Positions 36,741 through 46,519 of a stretch of DNA of 64,000 nucleotides are shown here, in pieces. Each line of letters starts with the position of its first letter. Positions within the stretch are counted from its first letter, which is position 1. The DNA is from Ignavibacteria bacterium (GTDB taxonomy: Bacteria > Bacteroidota > Ignavibacteria > Ch128b), in assembly GCA_013177855.1 (NCBI GenBank), contig JABLYA010000001.1, positions 353,231 through 417,230 of the forward strand. The letters run 5' to 3'. The position numbers and the translations under genes are program-made. The notes beneath the pieces are model-generated. The model saw only the letters and a program-made list of their open reading frames with translations, had not been told where the DNA came from and searched no databases.

Positions 36741-36775
36741 AGAGTCTATCAAACTTTTATTGATAGACTCTTTTT
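36741..36775. terminator. Bidirectional intrinsic terminator after nuoN
   Basis: AGAGTCTATCAA (36741-36752), seven-base loop, TTGATAGACTCT (36760-36771), then TTTTT; the other strand also has a T run (AAAAA at 36737). Twelve perfect pairs. It separates the plus-strand nuo operon from the convergent minus-strand outer-membrane gene. Confidence 0.92.
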
Positions 36776-36790
36776 GTATTAAATATCTTT

Positions 36791-37498
36791 TTAGTTCTTA
36801 GTACTGCCTCCACCACCAATCATAAATCTTAGATAAAATCCTGATATTCCAATTTTAGGTCCCCCTGAAATTTCATTTTCAAACAATGTCCAATCCCCTA
36901 ACTTTAGAAAATAAGTATAACCTGCTGAAAGACCTATCAGAAGTCCTCCGGTATTTTCATTATCATTCAGATTTAATGTAAAACTTCCGTTTACACCTAA
37001 ATTAAACATCAAACCACCCAAAGATAAAGAAGAACCTCTTTTAGGATTATTCATTACATCAGAAAAATCCAGATTTGATTTCTCATATATCGTCAGATCA
37101 ATCCCGCCAGCTCCAAATCCAACTATAGGGAATAGTTTTAATCCATTTTGATTATAAATAACATAACCCACATTAAACATTCCATAACCAGCAGATAAGT
37201 TTAGTTTATAATTTTGATTGCTCACCTCATTTCCAATTAATCCAAAACCTTCACCGCCAATTACATAGTTATTTACAAAACCATAACCACCGCCTCCGAT
37301 CGCAGTGTAATACTTATCTAAGGTTGGATAATTATGTACCTGTAAAATGGAATTTAAATCTTTTATATCCATCATTTGAATTCCAACCATAAAATAACCC
37401 TCTCCGCCAGAAGTTTTTGTTTGACTAATCAATTGATTGGAAAAGAAACTTAGAAAGATTATTGATAAAAAGATTCGGAAGGTAATTGATTTTTGCAT
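36791..37498 (-). CDS. Secreted Gly-rich beta protein, probably outer membrane
   Basis: 235 residues from the ATG at 37498, which has GAGG a few bases upstream. Upstream in-frame start codons would only add a non-hydrophobic leader. Residues 1-26 are a signal peptide (MQKSITFRIFLSIIFLSFFSN...). The mature part alternates short beta strands with Gly-rich turns (IGGGGYGFVNNYVIGGEGFGLIG, GYGMFNVGYVIY) and ends on an aromatic-containing strand, as in small outer-membrane barrels. No specific family or ligand recognised. Confidence 0.65.
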   Translation of the reverse strand: MQKSITFRIFLSIIFLSFFSNQLISQTKTSGGEGYFMVGIQMMDIKDLNSILQVHNYPTLDKYYTAIGGGGYGFVNNYVIGGEGFGLIGNEVSNQNYKLNLSAGYGMFNVGYVIYNQNGLKLFPIVGFGAGGIDLTIYEKSNLDFSDVMNNPKRGSSLSLGGLMFNLGVNGSFTLNLNDNENTGGLLIGLSAGYTYFLKLGDWTLFENEISGGPKIGISGFYLRFMIGGGGSTKN

Positions 37499-37694
37499 GC
37501 TTAACCTCTTTTTCGTAAATATATGATGTTCTCTTAATAATTTCACTTAGCATTTAGCAATATTTTATTTAATACTTGCTGGAACTTTAATTAAAGTTAT
37601 GCTTGTTTTTGAAGTGAAAATTTTCGTTAGTTCTTTTTAATTTTGTAACGCTCTGTATTGAATTAAATATAAAACAAATTATTAGGGAGATTTA

Positions 37695-38003
37695 ATGTTA
37701 AATAAAATTTCACATTATCTAAAAATTTTAATTCATGAAGAAAGGACTGTATTAAACTATCTTAAAGCGAGATACCCGCTGTTTCATAAATCAAATGTTT
37801 TCTTTCGAGACATTCAATTTGGAATAAAGCATTATCTTGAAAACAGAGAAATTAAATTAACATACACTGAGAGTGAAATTTTAGCTCAAGAATTTATTAA
37901 ATATCTTGAATCAAAGGGAATTTTAAGAAGAATAAATGACCAGATCTTTTTATTAAATTATCCTGAGTTCGCAGCTCAGAGCAAATCAACAACAAAAGTA
38001 TAA
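37695..38003 (+). CDS. Small conserved-looking hypothetical protein
   Basis: 102 residues, mostly helical, with a basic N-terminal half and no membrane segment or Cys. It reads like a compact winged-helix-type protein (the last third, ESEILAQEFIKYLESKGILRRINDQIFLLNYPE, resembles the recognition helix and wing), but this is only a shape impression. AGGGAG lies before the ATG. It is nine bases upstream of the Fe-S carrier gene and is probably in the same transcript. Confidence 0.6.
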   Translation: MLNKISHYLKILIHEERTVLNYLKARYPLFHKSNVFFRDIQFGIKHYLENREIKLTYTESEILAQEFIKYLESKGILRRINDQIFLLNYPEFAAQSKSTTKV

Positions 38004-38012
38004 GGAGTTAAT

Positions 38013-38369
38013 ATGCCAGAGATTACAACTGATATAAGCGAAATCACAATTACCGAAAAAGCATTGAGTGAAATCAAGAAAATATTGGATGACAACAAGT
38101 TAGATCCAAATGAATATTTTCTTAGAATTGGTGTTAAAGGTGGTGGTTGCTCAGGGTTTGTTTATTCTCTTGCTTTTGATAATAAATTAAGAGATGAAGA
38201 TCGAATTATTTATTCAAAAGACTTTAGAGTTGTTGTTGACCCCAAAAGCTTATTTTACCTCCATGGTACTGTGCTCGATTTTTCTGATGGTTTAATGGGA
38301 CGAGGTTTCGTCTTCAATAATCCTAATGCAACTAAAACTTGCGGTTGTGGTTCTTCATTTGCAGTATAA
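38013..38369 (+). CDS. HesB/IscA-type iron-sulfur carrier (ErpA-like)
   Basis: 118 residues of the A-type carrier family. [15 protein letters not shown] opens the domain. The three ligands are Cys in KGGGCSGF and the C-terminal pair in TCGCGSSF. It carries assembled Fe-S clusters to apoproteins, relevant here because nuoB and nuoI lie upstream. AAGGAG precedes the ATG. The superoxide dismutase gene starts two bases after its stop. Confidence 0.93.
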   Translation: MPEITTDISEITITEKALSEIKKILDDNKLDPNEYFLRIGVKGGGCSGFVYSLAFDNKLRDEDRIIYSKDFRVVVDPKSLFYLHGTVLDFSDGLMGRGFVFNNPNATKTCGCGSSFAV

Positions 38370-38371
38370 TT

Positions 38372-39106
38372 ATGAAACGAAGAAAATTTATTTATTCAAT
38401 CTCTTTAATTTCTCTTGTTGGTCTATTAAAACCAATTAAAATTTTTAGTAAATCAAGTAAAATATCAATTAATGAAAGGAGTATTAATCCTATGGCAAAA
38501 TTTGAGTTACCTCCATTGCCCTATTCGTATGATGCGCTCGAACCATATATAGATGCAATGACAATGGAAATCCATTGGAGTAAACATCACGGTGCTTATG
38601 TTAATAATTTAAATAATGCAATTGCAAATACTGAGATGGAAAAATTGTCTCTTGAAGACTTATTAACTAATGTTTCAAAATATCCAGTTGCTGTTAGAAA
38701 TAATGGCGGTGGACATTATAATCATTCTATGTTCTGGCAGATTATGACTAAAAATGGCGGTGGCGAACCTAAAGGTGAACTTAAAGCAGCAATTGAAAAA
38801 ACTTTTGGAAATTATGATAATTTCAAAGCTAAACTTTCTGAAGCTGCAATGACAAGATTCGGTTCTGGATGGGCCTGGCTGGTTTACAATAAAGGGAACC
38901 TGCTGATTGGCTCAACACCTAATCAAGATAATCCACTTATGGATGTATCCGAACTTAAAGGTTATCCAATCCTGGGTATTGATGTTTGGGAACATGCTTA
39001 TTATCTTAAATACCAGAATAGAAGAAATGAATATGTTTCCAATTGGTTCAATGTAATCAATTGGGATGCTGTAACCGAAAGATATCTTGAAGCATTGAAA
39101 ATGTAA
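38372..39106 (+). CDS. Fe/Mn superoxide dismutase with N-terminal export-like extension
   Basis: 244 residues. The enzyme domain starts at about residue 41 ([17 protein letters not shown]). Metal ligands are visible: His in [17 protein letters not shown], His in [11 protein letters not shown], and Asp and His in [18 protein letters not shown]. It converts superoxide to peroxide. The first 20 residues, [19 protein letters not shown], are a basic-hydrophobic signal with paired Arg, followed by a linker, so export (possibly Tat) is likely. An internal ATG at the MAKFELPP position would give the bare cytosolic enzyme. A frame start at 38339 overlaps the upstream gene and is not used. Confidence 0.9.
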   Translation: MKRRKFIYSISLISLVGLLKPIKIFSKSSKISINERSINPMAKFELPPLPYSYDALEPYIDAMTMEIHWSKHHGAYVNNLNNAIANTEMEKLSLEDLLTNVSKYPVAVRNNGGGHYNHSMFWQIMTKNGGGEPKGELKAAIEKTFGNYDNFKAKLSEAAMTRFGSGWAWLVYNKGNLLIGSTPNQDNPLMDVSELKGYPILGIDVWEHAYYLKYQNRRNEYVSNWFNVINWDAVTERYLEALKM

Positions 39107-39127
39107 TTTCATTTTGACCTCCCTATA

Positions 39128-39180
39128 AGGCTTGTCATATCTAAAACGTTTTAGTGGAGGGTATGGCAAGCCTCTATTTT
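39128..39180 (+). terminator. Terminator hairpin with an embedded palindrome
   Basis: AGGCTTGTCATA (39128-39139) pairs with TATGGCAAGCCT (39162-39173), one mismatch, followed by a T-rich run. The loop contains the perfect 14-base palindrome CTAAAACGTTTTAG (39141-39154), which could form its own inner stem or be a protein-binding site; the CG-centred form recalls LacI-family operators. It ends the Fe-S/superoxide dismutase transcript. Confidence 0.7.
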
Positions 39181-39261
39181 TTTATTTTTTCCTAAATCCC
39201 TTCAATTTATTTAATGAATTCTGATTACTAATTTTTATCTTTGTGAAAAAATTGAGGAAAA

Positions 39262-40725
39262 ATGAACGAAATAAGAACCAGATTTGCCCCGTCACCTACA
39301 GGATACTTACATGTTGGAGGTTTAAGAACCGCCCTTTATAATTTTCTATTTGCAAAGAAAAATAATGGTAAATTCATATTACGAATTGAAGATACAGATC
39401 GCTCGAGATATGTTGAAGGTGCAGTTGAAAATTTGATCAATACTTTAAAATGGTGTGATCTAAATTACGACGAGGGACCTGATGTTGGTGGACCATTTGG
39501 TCCTTATATCCAATCACAGAGACTTGATATTTATAAGAAACATGCTGAAGAATTAGTCAAAAAAGGTCATGCATATTATTGTTTTTGCTCACCTGAAAGG
39601 TTAGCTCAGCTTAGAGAAGAACAGTTAAAACAAAAAGTCCCTCAGGTAAAATACGATAAACATTGTTTAAGACTCTCACCATCTGAAATCCAGGAAAAGC
39701 TTGAGAAAGGTGTTCCGTTTGTAATTCGCTTAAATGTTCCGGAAAATCAAGTTGTTAAATTTTATGATATTATTCGCGAAGATGTAGAGTTTGAAACGAA
39801 TAACATTGATGATCAAGTATTAATTAAAAGTGACGGATATCCTACTTACCATCTTGCAAATGTAGTTGATGATCATTTAATGAAAATAAGTCATGTAATT
39901 CGCGGTGAAGAATGGCTGCCATCGACACCAAAACATATTCTTCTTTATGATTTCTTCGGCTGGGAAAAACCACAATTCGCTCATCTTCCGCTCTTACTAA
40001 ATCCAGATCGTTCAAAATTGAGCAAGCGTCAAGGCGATGTAGCAGTTGAAGAATATCGAGCGAAAGGATATTTGAAAGAAGCTTTAATAAACTTTGTCGC
40101 ACTTTTAGGTTGGAACGCGGGCGATGATCAGGAATTCTATTACTTAAATGAATTGATAGAAAAATTTTCGCTCGAAAGAGTTAACAAATCTGGTGCTGTT
40201 TTTGATCTAAATAAACTTTTATGGCTGAATGGTGAGCATATTAGAAAAAAATCAGTTGATGAATTGCTTGATATACTGAAAGAAGAACTTAAGAAATCTA
40301 AATATGCAACTAATAATTTTAGTGATGAATATTTAAAACTTGTCATTAAAGCGATGCAGGAAAGAATAGATTTCGTCCATGAAATACTTACTAAAAGTTA
40401 TTACTTCTTTGAGCGTCCAACATCTTATGAAGAAAAAGCAATTCAAAAAAACTGGAAGCCTGAAACTGTTGAACACTTAAAAATTTTAATTAATGAGTTT
40501 GAAAAGATTGAGAGTCCATCTAAAGAAAAATTCGAAGAGGTTCTAAATAACACCGCTGAAAAGTTGGGAATCGGTAAAGGTAAATTAATTCACCCGCTAA
40601 GGCTTGCATTATCTGGAACCAGTGCGGGACCTGGTATTTATGATTTAATTTACATTCTTGGCAAAGATGAAGTAAAGGAACGCGTGATGATTGCAATCGA
40701 AAAGATTAAAGTTACGACAAGTTAA
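39262..40725 (+). CDS. gltX: Glutamyl-tRNA synthetase
   Basis: 487 residues, class I synthetase. RFAPSPTGYLHVGGLRTALYN contains the HIGH-equivalent; RFEDTDRSRY-type RIEDTDRSRY follows; DRSKLSKRQGD is the KMSKS-equivalent. The C-terminal anticodon domain is complete. It charges tRNA-Glu (and possibly tRNA-Gln in organisms lacking GlnRS, but glnS is adjacent here). TATCTTTG at 39236-39243 looks like a -7 promoter element just upstream; GAGG precedes the ATG. It converges on glnS. Confidence 0.97.
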   Translation: MNEIRTRFAPSPTGYLHVGGLRTALYNFLFAKKNNGKFILRIEDTDRSRYVEGAVENLINTLKWCDLNYDEGPDVGGPFGPYIQSQRLDIYKKHAEELVKKGHAYYCFCSPERLAQLREEQLKQKVPQVKYDKHCLRLSPSEIQEKLEKGVPFVIRLNVPENQVVKFYDIIREDVEFETNNIDDQVLIKSDGYPTYHLANVVDDHLMKISHVIRGEEWLPSTPKHILLYDFFGWEKPQFAHLPLLLNPDRSKLSKRQGDVAVEEYRAKGYLKEALINFVALLGWNAGDDQEFYYLNELIEKFSLERVNKSGAVFDLNKLLWLNGEHIRKKSVDELLDILKEELKKSKYATNNFSDEYLKLVIKAMQERIDFVHEILTKSYYFFERPTSYEEKAIQKNWKPETVEHLKILINEFEKIESPSKEKFEEVLNNTAEKLGIGKGKLIHPLRLALSGTSAGPGIYDLIYILGKDEVKERVMIAIEKIKVTTS

Positions 40726-40744
40726 ATGCCGAGTAATTAAAAAT

Positions 40745-42421
40745 CTATGATAATTGTTGAACTTTTTTAGCCCAGGTGTCTTTTAAAGTTACAGTCCGAT
40801 TAAAGACCAATTTCTCATTCGTTGAGTATTTAGGGTCAACACAAAAATATCCCAGACGTTCAAATTGGAATTTATCAAGTGGTTTTGCCGATCTTAAGTA
40901 AGGCTCCAACTTGGCATTCGGAATAATTTCAAGTGAGTTTGGATTTATTGTATCAAGCCAGTTTTCAAGTTCACCAGGATTTTCAACATTAAATAATCTA
41001 TCATAAAGTCGAACTTCCGCATCAAAACAATGTTTAGCCGAAACCCAATGAATTACACCTTTCACTTTCTTATTGCTCTTTCCTGAACCACTTTTTGTAT
41101 CTGGATCATAAGTACATCTAAGTTCAACTATTTCACCTTTCTCATTTTTAATTACCTCTTCACATTTAATAATATAAGCATATCTCAATCTTACCTCTCC
41201 ACCAGGCATTAATCGATGATATCCCTTTGGCGGATTTTCCATAAAGTCAGTTTCTTCAATGTAGATTTCCTTTGAGAAAGGAACTTTTCGTGTGCCGGAT
41301 TCTGGATCTTCCGGATTATTGATTGCTTCTACTTCTTCTTCGCCCTCATAATTAGTTATTACAACCTTGATGGGTTTTAGAACAGCCATTGCACGCTGTG
41401 CAGTTTTATTCAAATCCTCACGGATTGCGTACTCAAGTAAAGCTACATCGGTTAAAGCATCGCGCTTTGCAACTCCAATCATCTCAGTAAATTTCCAGAT
41501 AGCCTCTGGAGTATAACCTCTTCTTCTTAAACCTGATATGGTCGGCATTCGAGGATCATCCCAACCATCCACTATTCCTCTTTGGACTAATTCAAGTAAT
41601 TTTCTTTTACTCATTACTGTGTAACTGAGATTCAGACGAGCAAACTCAATTTGCTGTGGATGATAGATTCCAAGTTCATCAAGGAACCAATCATATAATG
41701 GTCTGTGATTTTCAAATTCAAGTGTACAGATTGAATGAGTTATTCCCTCAATTGAATCTTCTAATCCATGTGCCCAATCATAAGTTGGATAAATACACCA
41801 CTTATCTCCCTGGCGGTGATGAGGCATATGGATAATTCTATACATCACAGGATCGCGAAGATTTAAATTTGGAGAAGCCATATCAATTTTAGCTCGCAGT
41901 GTCTTAGAACCATTTGGGAATTCTCCCTTACGCATTCTTTCAAATAAATCTAAATTCTCTTCTATAGTTCTATTCCGGTAGGGACTTTCTTTGCCAGGTT
42001 CGGTTAAGGTGCCTCGATATTCTCTAATCTCATCAGCGGTTAAATCACAGACATAAGCTTTACCCTTTTTAATCAATTCAACAGCCCACTGATACATTTG
42101 CTCAAAATAATCGGAGGCAAAAAAGATACGGTCTTCAAAATCAGCGCCGAGCCATTTTACATCTTCGATTATAGAATCTACATACTCCTGCTCTTCTTTA
42201 CTTGGATTTGTATCATCAAAACGAAGATTAAATTTTCCATTATATTTTTTAGCTAATCCATAATTCAAACAAATAGCTTTTGCATGTCCGATGTGTAAAT
42301 AGCCATTAGGTTCAGGAGGGAAACGAGTATGAACTCTTCCACCGTATTTTCCAGTACGAATATCTTCTTCAATAATTTCTTCAATAAAATTTTTTGGTTT
42401 TGAGTTTTCTTCAATTTTCAT
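40745..42421 (-). CDS. glnS: Glutaminyl-tRNA synthetase
   Basis: 558 residues from the ATG at 42421; a TTG nine codons upstream is less likely. [27 protein letters not shown] (HIGH), [12 protein letters not shown], and YTVMSKRKL (KMSKS) are present. The long C-terminal beta-barrel anticodon domain distinguishes GlnRS from GluRS. Its presence means Gln-tRNA is made directly. A tRNA-Leu gene lies 42 bases upstream on the same strand and may share its transcript. Confidence 0.97.
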   Translation of the reverse strand: MKIEENSKPKNFIEEIIEEDIRTGKYGGRVHTRFPPEPNGYLHIGHAKAICLNYGLAKKYNGKFNLRFDDTNPSKEEQEYVDSIIEDVKWLGADFEDRIFFASDYFEQMYQWAVELIKKGKAYVCDLTADEIREYRGTLTEPGKESPYRNRTIEENLDLFERMRKGEFPNGSKTLRAKIDMASPNLNLRDPVMYRIIHMPHHRQGDKWCIYPTYDWAHGLEDSIEGITHSICTLEFENHRPLYDWFLDELGIYHPQQIEFARLNLSYTVMSKRKLLELVQRGIVDGWDDPRMPTISGLRRRGYTPEAIWKFTEMIGVAKRDALTDVALLEYAIREDLNKTAQRAMAVLKPIKVVITNYEGEEEVEAINNPEDPESGTRKVPFSKEIYIEETDFMENPPKGYHRLMPGGEVRLRYAYIIKCEEVIKNEKGEIVELRCTYDPDTKSGSGKSNKKVKGVIHWVSAKHCFDAEVRLYDRLFNVENPGELENWLDTINPNSLEIIPNAKLEPYLRSAKPLDKFQFERLGYFCVDPKYSTNEKLVFNRTVTLKDTWAKKVQQLS

Positions 42422-42463
42422 AATTGGATTGATAGTTAGTGAGAGCAATTAAAGGAAAGTTAG

Positions 42464-42550
42464 TACCGAAGGCCGGAGTCGAACCGGCACGGGGTTTTGA
42501 GCCCCACTGGATTTTGAGTCCAGCGCGTCTGCCAATTCCGCCACTTCGGC
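42464..42550 (-). tRNA. tRNA-Leu(CAA)
   Basis: 87 bases, minus strand. Acceptor GCCGAAG pairs with CTTCGGT. The D-arm is GGCGGAATTGGCAGACGC, the anticodon stem-loop TGGACTCAAAATCCA gives anticodon CAA, and there is a long class II variable arm (GGGGCTCAAAACCCC) and T-arm GCCGGTTCGACTCCGGC. The CCA end is not encoded. The long variable arm and anticodon identify leucine (UUG codon). Confidence 0.97.
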
Positions 42551-42588
42551 ATCAGGCAAATCAAAATTTAAAGAGCAAAATTGCAATG

Positions 42589-42619
42589 CAAATTTAGATT
42601 AAGTGAACTGAAAATTCAA
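42589..42619 (-). promoter_or_regulatory. Promoter of the tRNA-Leu gene (-33/-7 type)
   Basis: Read on the minus strand: TTG (42619-42617), a 20-base spacer, then TAAATTTG (42596-42589). This fits the TAnnTTTG promoter also seen upstream of nuoA. Transcription would begin near 42582, about 30 bases before the tRNA. Confidence 0.55.
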
Positions 42620-42689
42620 GGATTCGAAAAAATTTTTTGCGAAAGAATTATGTAATAAGTGAGTTTTTTAATTGAGGTGAATAAATTTT

Positions 42690-43049
<360 letters not shown>

Positions 43050-43082
43050 GAAATTCGGGTCAATGCAAAATTTTAAAGAACT

Positions 43083-43631
43083 CTATTTTTTCCACTCAAC
43101 TTCATCAAAGCCAGCAAAATGATTTTCATATCTGGCAATGACAAATAGAAAATCAGATAACCTGTTAAAAAACTTAATATAAATTTTATCAGCCTCTTCT
43201 TTCAATGCAAATTTAACAATTTTTCTCTCACATCGTCTGCACACAGTTCGAGCAAAATGAAGAAAACCCGCACTTTTAGTTCCACCCGGTAAAATAAAAT
43301 TTTTTAATTCTGGCAATTTCTCATCATAATAATCAATTCGTTTTTCAATATAAACAACATCTTCATCTGAAATATTTTTTAAATATTGAAGCTTAGTTCT
43401 ATCCTCAACGGGAGTTGCCAGAAATGCACCAATATTGAATAATTGATTCTGAATTAATTTCAGGTCATTCTTAACATCATTTGAAAGAACGAAACTTAAT
43501 GCCAAACCGATCAACGAATTTAATTCATCTATTTCGCCGTATGTTTCAACTCTGTCATCATCTTTCAAGACCCTCTTACCGCCAAAAAGTCCAGTTGTTC
43601 CGTCATCACCTGTTTTTGTATAAATTTTCAT
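43083..43631 (-). CDS. Cob(I)alamin adenosyltransferase, PduO type
   Basis: 182 residues. MKIYTKTGDDGTTGLFGGKRV is the N-terminal ATP-binding signature; YGEIDELNSLIGLA and FILPGGTKSAGFLHFARTVCRRCERKIVKF complete the PduO-type core. It attaches the adenosyl group to cobalamin. It overlaps the upstream folate-binding gene by four bases. Adenosylcobalamin users in the window are not obvious, although the radical SAM protein at 13.3 kb binds a cobalamin (not the adenosyl form by family rule). Confidence 0.93.
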   Translation of the reverse strand: MKIYTKTGDDGTTGLFGGKRVLKDDDRVETYGEIDELNSLIGLALSFVLSNDVKNDLKLIQNQLFNIGAFLATPVEDRTKLQYLKNISDEDVVYIEKRIDYYDEKLPELKNFILPGGTKSAGFLHFARTVCRRCERKIVKFALKEEADKIYIKFFNRLSDFLFVIARYENHFAGFDEVEWKK

Positions 43632-44710
43632 AAATCAATCATTGGTAATTTAATTTTTTCAACTTTTATTAACTCTGAATTCTCTTTCATGAACAGTTGA
43701 TCCAAATCTTCGGATGACAATTTTTTTAAAAGAATTCCAAGTCCAACCGGAGAATCTAATTTAAGCGAGAAAGTTTTCGAAGTTAACTCACCTGCTGGAC
43801 TTCCATCTTTCTTATAGATTATCTTATCCTCGAAGTTATAATCTCTTTCAAGTTTAAATCCAGTAAATTCATACTTGACTTTCTCATAAGTATCAAGGCG
43901 AGCAATAACTTCCTGCCCGATATAACAGCCTTTAGTAAAACTGACGTATTTAATTAAATTAATTTCATACGGATTGAAAGCATCATTAATCTCATTAGGA
44001 TATATCGGTTCACCATATTCAATTCTAATCTTTTCGAAAGCTTCGCTGCCGATAAAATGAACATTAAATATATCGAGATTTGAATGAATGTATCTCAAAA
44101 GTTTTTCTTGATTAATCTCATCACATAAAACTTCATAACCATAGTGTTGAGGAAGAATTTCATCTTTAATAACCCAACATTGAAAATCCTGCCCAATATA
44201 TTTATAAATTTTTCTTTCTTCCAAATTTTTCAATTGATCACCGAAAAGTAAAGTAAAGAAGATCTCGTTTTTCCTTCCTATTATTTTTAAGTACAAATAA
44301 TTTTCAACGGTCTTTTTAACTTTAATATCATCCATCACAGCATATCTTTCAATCCAGCGATAAATTTTTTCTGCGTTATCAGGACTTCCTACTAACAATA
44401 AATGATCTGGAAACTTAAATAACTTTAATCTATCGATTAGCCTGCCTTTTTCATTTAGAAATAAAGTTTGAATTGTAGAATAATCTGAAAGATTTAATAA
44501 ATCATTTGTTGAGATACGATGTAAAAATTCTAATGCATCATTACCAGTTACATAAAAGATGCTTGAATGGGATGCATCAAAGACAGAAGCAGAGTTATAA
44601 AATGAATTGTATTCCTCTTCAATCGAGGAATAGTTGAGAATTTTTTGATTATGATTAAAGCTCAGATTTGTGTACAATTCCTTATAAATATCGATTCTAT
44701 TTTTAATCAT
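43628..44710 (-). CDS. YgfZ/GcvT-like folate-binding protein
   Basis: 360 residues. The YgfZ signature KGCYIGQEVIARLDTYEKVKYEFTG is intact near residues 240-265, including the reactive Cys. The N-terminal part (NSASVFDASHSSIFYVTGNDALEFLHRISTNDL) resembles aminomethyltransferase GcvT but without the full glycine-cleavage context. YgfZ proteins help maintain certain Fe-S enzymes using folate. It overlaps the cobalamin adenosyltransferase by four bases and follows a SnoaL-like gene after 12 bases. Confidence 0.88.
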   Translation of the reverse strand: MIKNRIDIYKELYTNLSFNHNQKILNYSSIEEEYNSFYNSASVFDASHSSIFYVTGNDALEFLHRISTNDLLNLSDYSTIQTLFLNEKGRLIDRLKLFKFPDHLLLVGSPDNAEKIYRWIERYAVMDDIKVKKTVENYLYLKIIGRKNEIFFTLLFGDQLKNLEERKIYKYIGQDFQCWVIKDEILPQHYGYEVLCDEINQEKLLRYIHSNLDIFNVHFIGSEAFEKIRIEYGEPIYPNEINDAFNPYEINLIKYVSFTKGCYIGQEVIARLDTYEKVKYEFTGFKLERDYNFEDKIIYKKDGSPAGELTSKTFSLKLDSPVGLGILLKKLSSEDLDQLFMKENSELIKVEKIKLPMIDL

Positions 44711-44722
44711 AACTATCTGTGT

Positions 44723-45139
44723 TTAATGATAAGTTAACTTTAAATTTCTCTCGTTTGTTAAAACGGGTGAACTGTGATGATAAAACAATTTTAAACCATC
44801 TTCTGTTTCTTTAAATAAATTCGTGGTAGCAACAAAGGTTTGAGAAATAGTGTCCTGCGATGAAACAAAAATTTCTTCAATGCAACTTACAATTCCAATA
44901 TTATTCAAAATGATCGTGTTAGTATTTCTCAGCGTAAATTTTAAATAGGCATCGTCCATAAAAATTTTTGACCATCCCTCACGAACTTTTTCCCATCCCA
45001 CTAGTATGTCCCATCCGGGATGAATACAGACAACATCGTCTGTATTCGCCCAGATCTGAGACATTAATTGCAAATCAAAATTTTCGAAAGCCTTGTAATA
45101 ATTTTTATTTATTTCCAGCAAAATATCCCTTGTGATCAT
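44723..45139 (-). CDS. SnoaL/NTF2-like protein
   Basis: 138 residues. Pattern typical of SnoaL_3/DUF4440 cone-shaped proteins: INKNYYKAFENFDLQLMSQIWANTDDVVCIHPGWDILVGWEKVREGWSKIF, then alternating beta strands (LRNTNTIILNNIGIVSCIEEIFV). The FV..HPGW segment lines the pocket. The ligand or reaction is unknown. Four-base overlap with the upstream dipeptidase, so the same transcript. Confidence 0.8.
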   Translation of the reverse strand: MITRDILLEINKNYYKAFENFDLQLMSQIWANTDDVVCIHPGWDILVGWEKVREGWSKIFMDDAYLKFTLRNTNTIILNNIGIVSCIEEIFVSSQDTISQTFVATTNLFKETEDGLKLFYHHSSPVLTNERNLKLTYH

Positions 45140-46509
45140 TTAGCACTGCTGAATTCGTTTAAGAAATAGGCTGAACACAAAATTCCTTTTTGATAATTAT
45201 TCAGATCAAAATGTTCATTCGGAGAATGCAAATTTTCAGTAGACAGACCAAAACCCATTAAAACGACTGGGGCCTTTAAAGTTCTACAAAAATCAACAAC
45301 AATAGGAATTGAACCACCTTCTCTGATAAATACAGGCTCTTTTCCGAATGCTTTTTTCATTGCCTGAGCAGCAATTTGAATTGCTTTATTATCAATTGGA
45401 GTAATAGCAGGCTCTCCGCCATGTAATGTTTCAAGTTTATATGTTACAGATTTTGGAACTGCTTTTTTCAAATAATCCTTCAGTAATTTTTCAACTTTTT
45501 GTGGAGTCTGATTTGGAACAAGCCTCATACTAATTTTCGCATAAGCTTTTGAAGGTAAAACAGTCTTTGCTCCTGCACCAGTATAACCACCCCAAATGCC
45601 ATTAATTTCCAGTGTTGGTCGAGCCCAGGTTCTTTCAAGAGTTGTGTAACCTTTTTCACCAAATAATTCCTTCACACCAAGTTCTTTCATATATGCTTTT
45701 TCGTTGAATTTTAATTTTTTAAATCCTTCCCTTTCCTTTTTAGTTAAAGGTAAAACATCATCATAAAAACCTGGGATCGTAATACGGCCATTTTTGTCTT
45801 TCATACCAGATAATAAATCGCATAATGCTTGAATTGGATTCATCACAGCACCACCGAAAGTACCGCTGTGTAAATCTCGATTTGGTCCTGTAATTTCAAT
45901 CTGGAAATACGCTAATCCACGCAATGAGTAAGTAATTGATGGTGTTTTTTCATCATACATTGAAGTATCTGAAATTAAAACTGCATCACACTTGAGCAAA
46001 TTTTTATTTTCTTTCAAAACTTTAGGTAGTGATGGACTTCCAATTTCTTCTTCACCTTCGATGATAAATTTTACATTAACTGGCAATTCATTCCCCGTTT
46101 TAATATATGCTTCAACACTTTTTAAATGAGTATAAAGTTGTCCTTTATCATCAGTAGCTCCTCTTGCCCAAATTTTTCCATCTCTAACTTCAGGTTCAAA
46201 TGGTGGTGATTTCCATAGATCTATTGGATCAACAGGTTGAACATCATAATGACCATAAATTAAAACTGTTGGTTTCTTCGGATCAACAATCTTTTCAGCA
46301 TAGACAACAGGATGACCTTCTTCAGGATTTAATATTTTAATATTATCAAAACCCATTTCTGAAAATTTTGTCATTAAAAATTCCGCAGCTCTTTGCATTT
46401 CCGATTTTTTTTCGGGATCAGAACTAATGCTTTGAATTCTTAAGAAATCTTTGAGCTCTTCGATGTAATTTTCTCTATTTGAATTAATAAATTGAATTAC
46501 ATTCTCCAT
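45136..46509 (-). CDS. M20-family dipeptidase
   Basis: 457 residues, zinc dipeptidase. VLIYGHYDVQPVDPIDLWKSPPFEP holds the first metal His and catalytic Asp; ARGATDDKGQLYTHLKS the bridging Asp; FIIEGEEEIGSPSLP the general-base Glu and next metal Glu; LHSGTFGG the dimer His; NLHSPNEHFDL the last His. It cleaves short peptides in the cytoplasm; no signal peptide. Lies in the minus-strand run that also includes the secreted propeller protein upstream. Confidence 0.93.
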   Translation of the reverse strand: MENVIQFINSNRENYIEELKDFLRIQSISSDPEKKSEMQRAAEFLMTKFSEMGFDNIKILNPEEGHPVVYAEKIVDPKKPTVLIYGHYDVQPVDPIDLWKSPPFEPEVRDGKIWARGATDDKGQLYTHLKSVEAYIKTGNELPVNVKFIIEGEEEIGSPSLPKVLKENKNLLKCDAVLISDTSMYDEKTPSITYSLRGLAYFQIEITGPNRDLHSGTFGGAVMNPIQALCDLLSGMKDKNGRITIPGFYDDVLPLTKKEREGFKKLKFNEKAYMKELGVKELFGEKGYTTLERTWARPTLEINGIWGGYTGAGAKTVLPSKAYAKISMRLVPNQTPQKVEKLLKDYLKKAVPKSVTYKLETLHGGEPAITPIDNKAIQIAAQAMKKAFGKEPVFIREGGSIPIVVDFCRTLKAPVVLMGFGLSTENLHSPNEHFDLNNYQKGILCSAYFLNEFSSAK

Positions 46510-46519
46510 ATGACACCTC

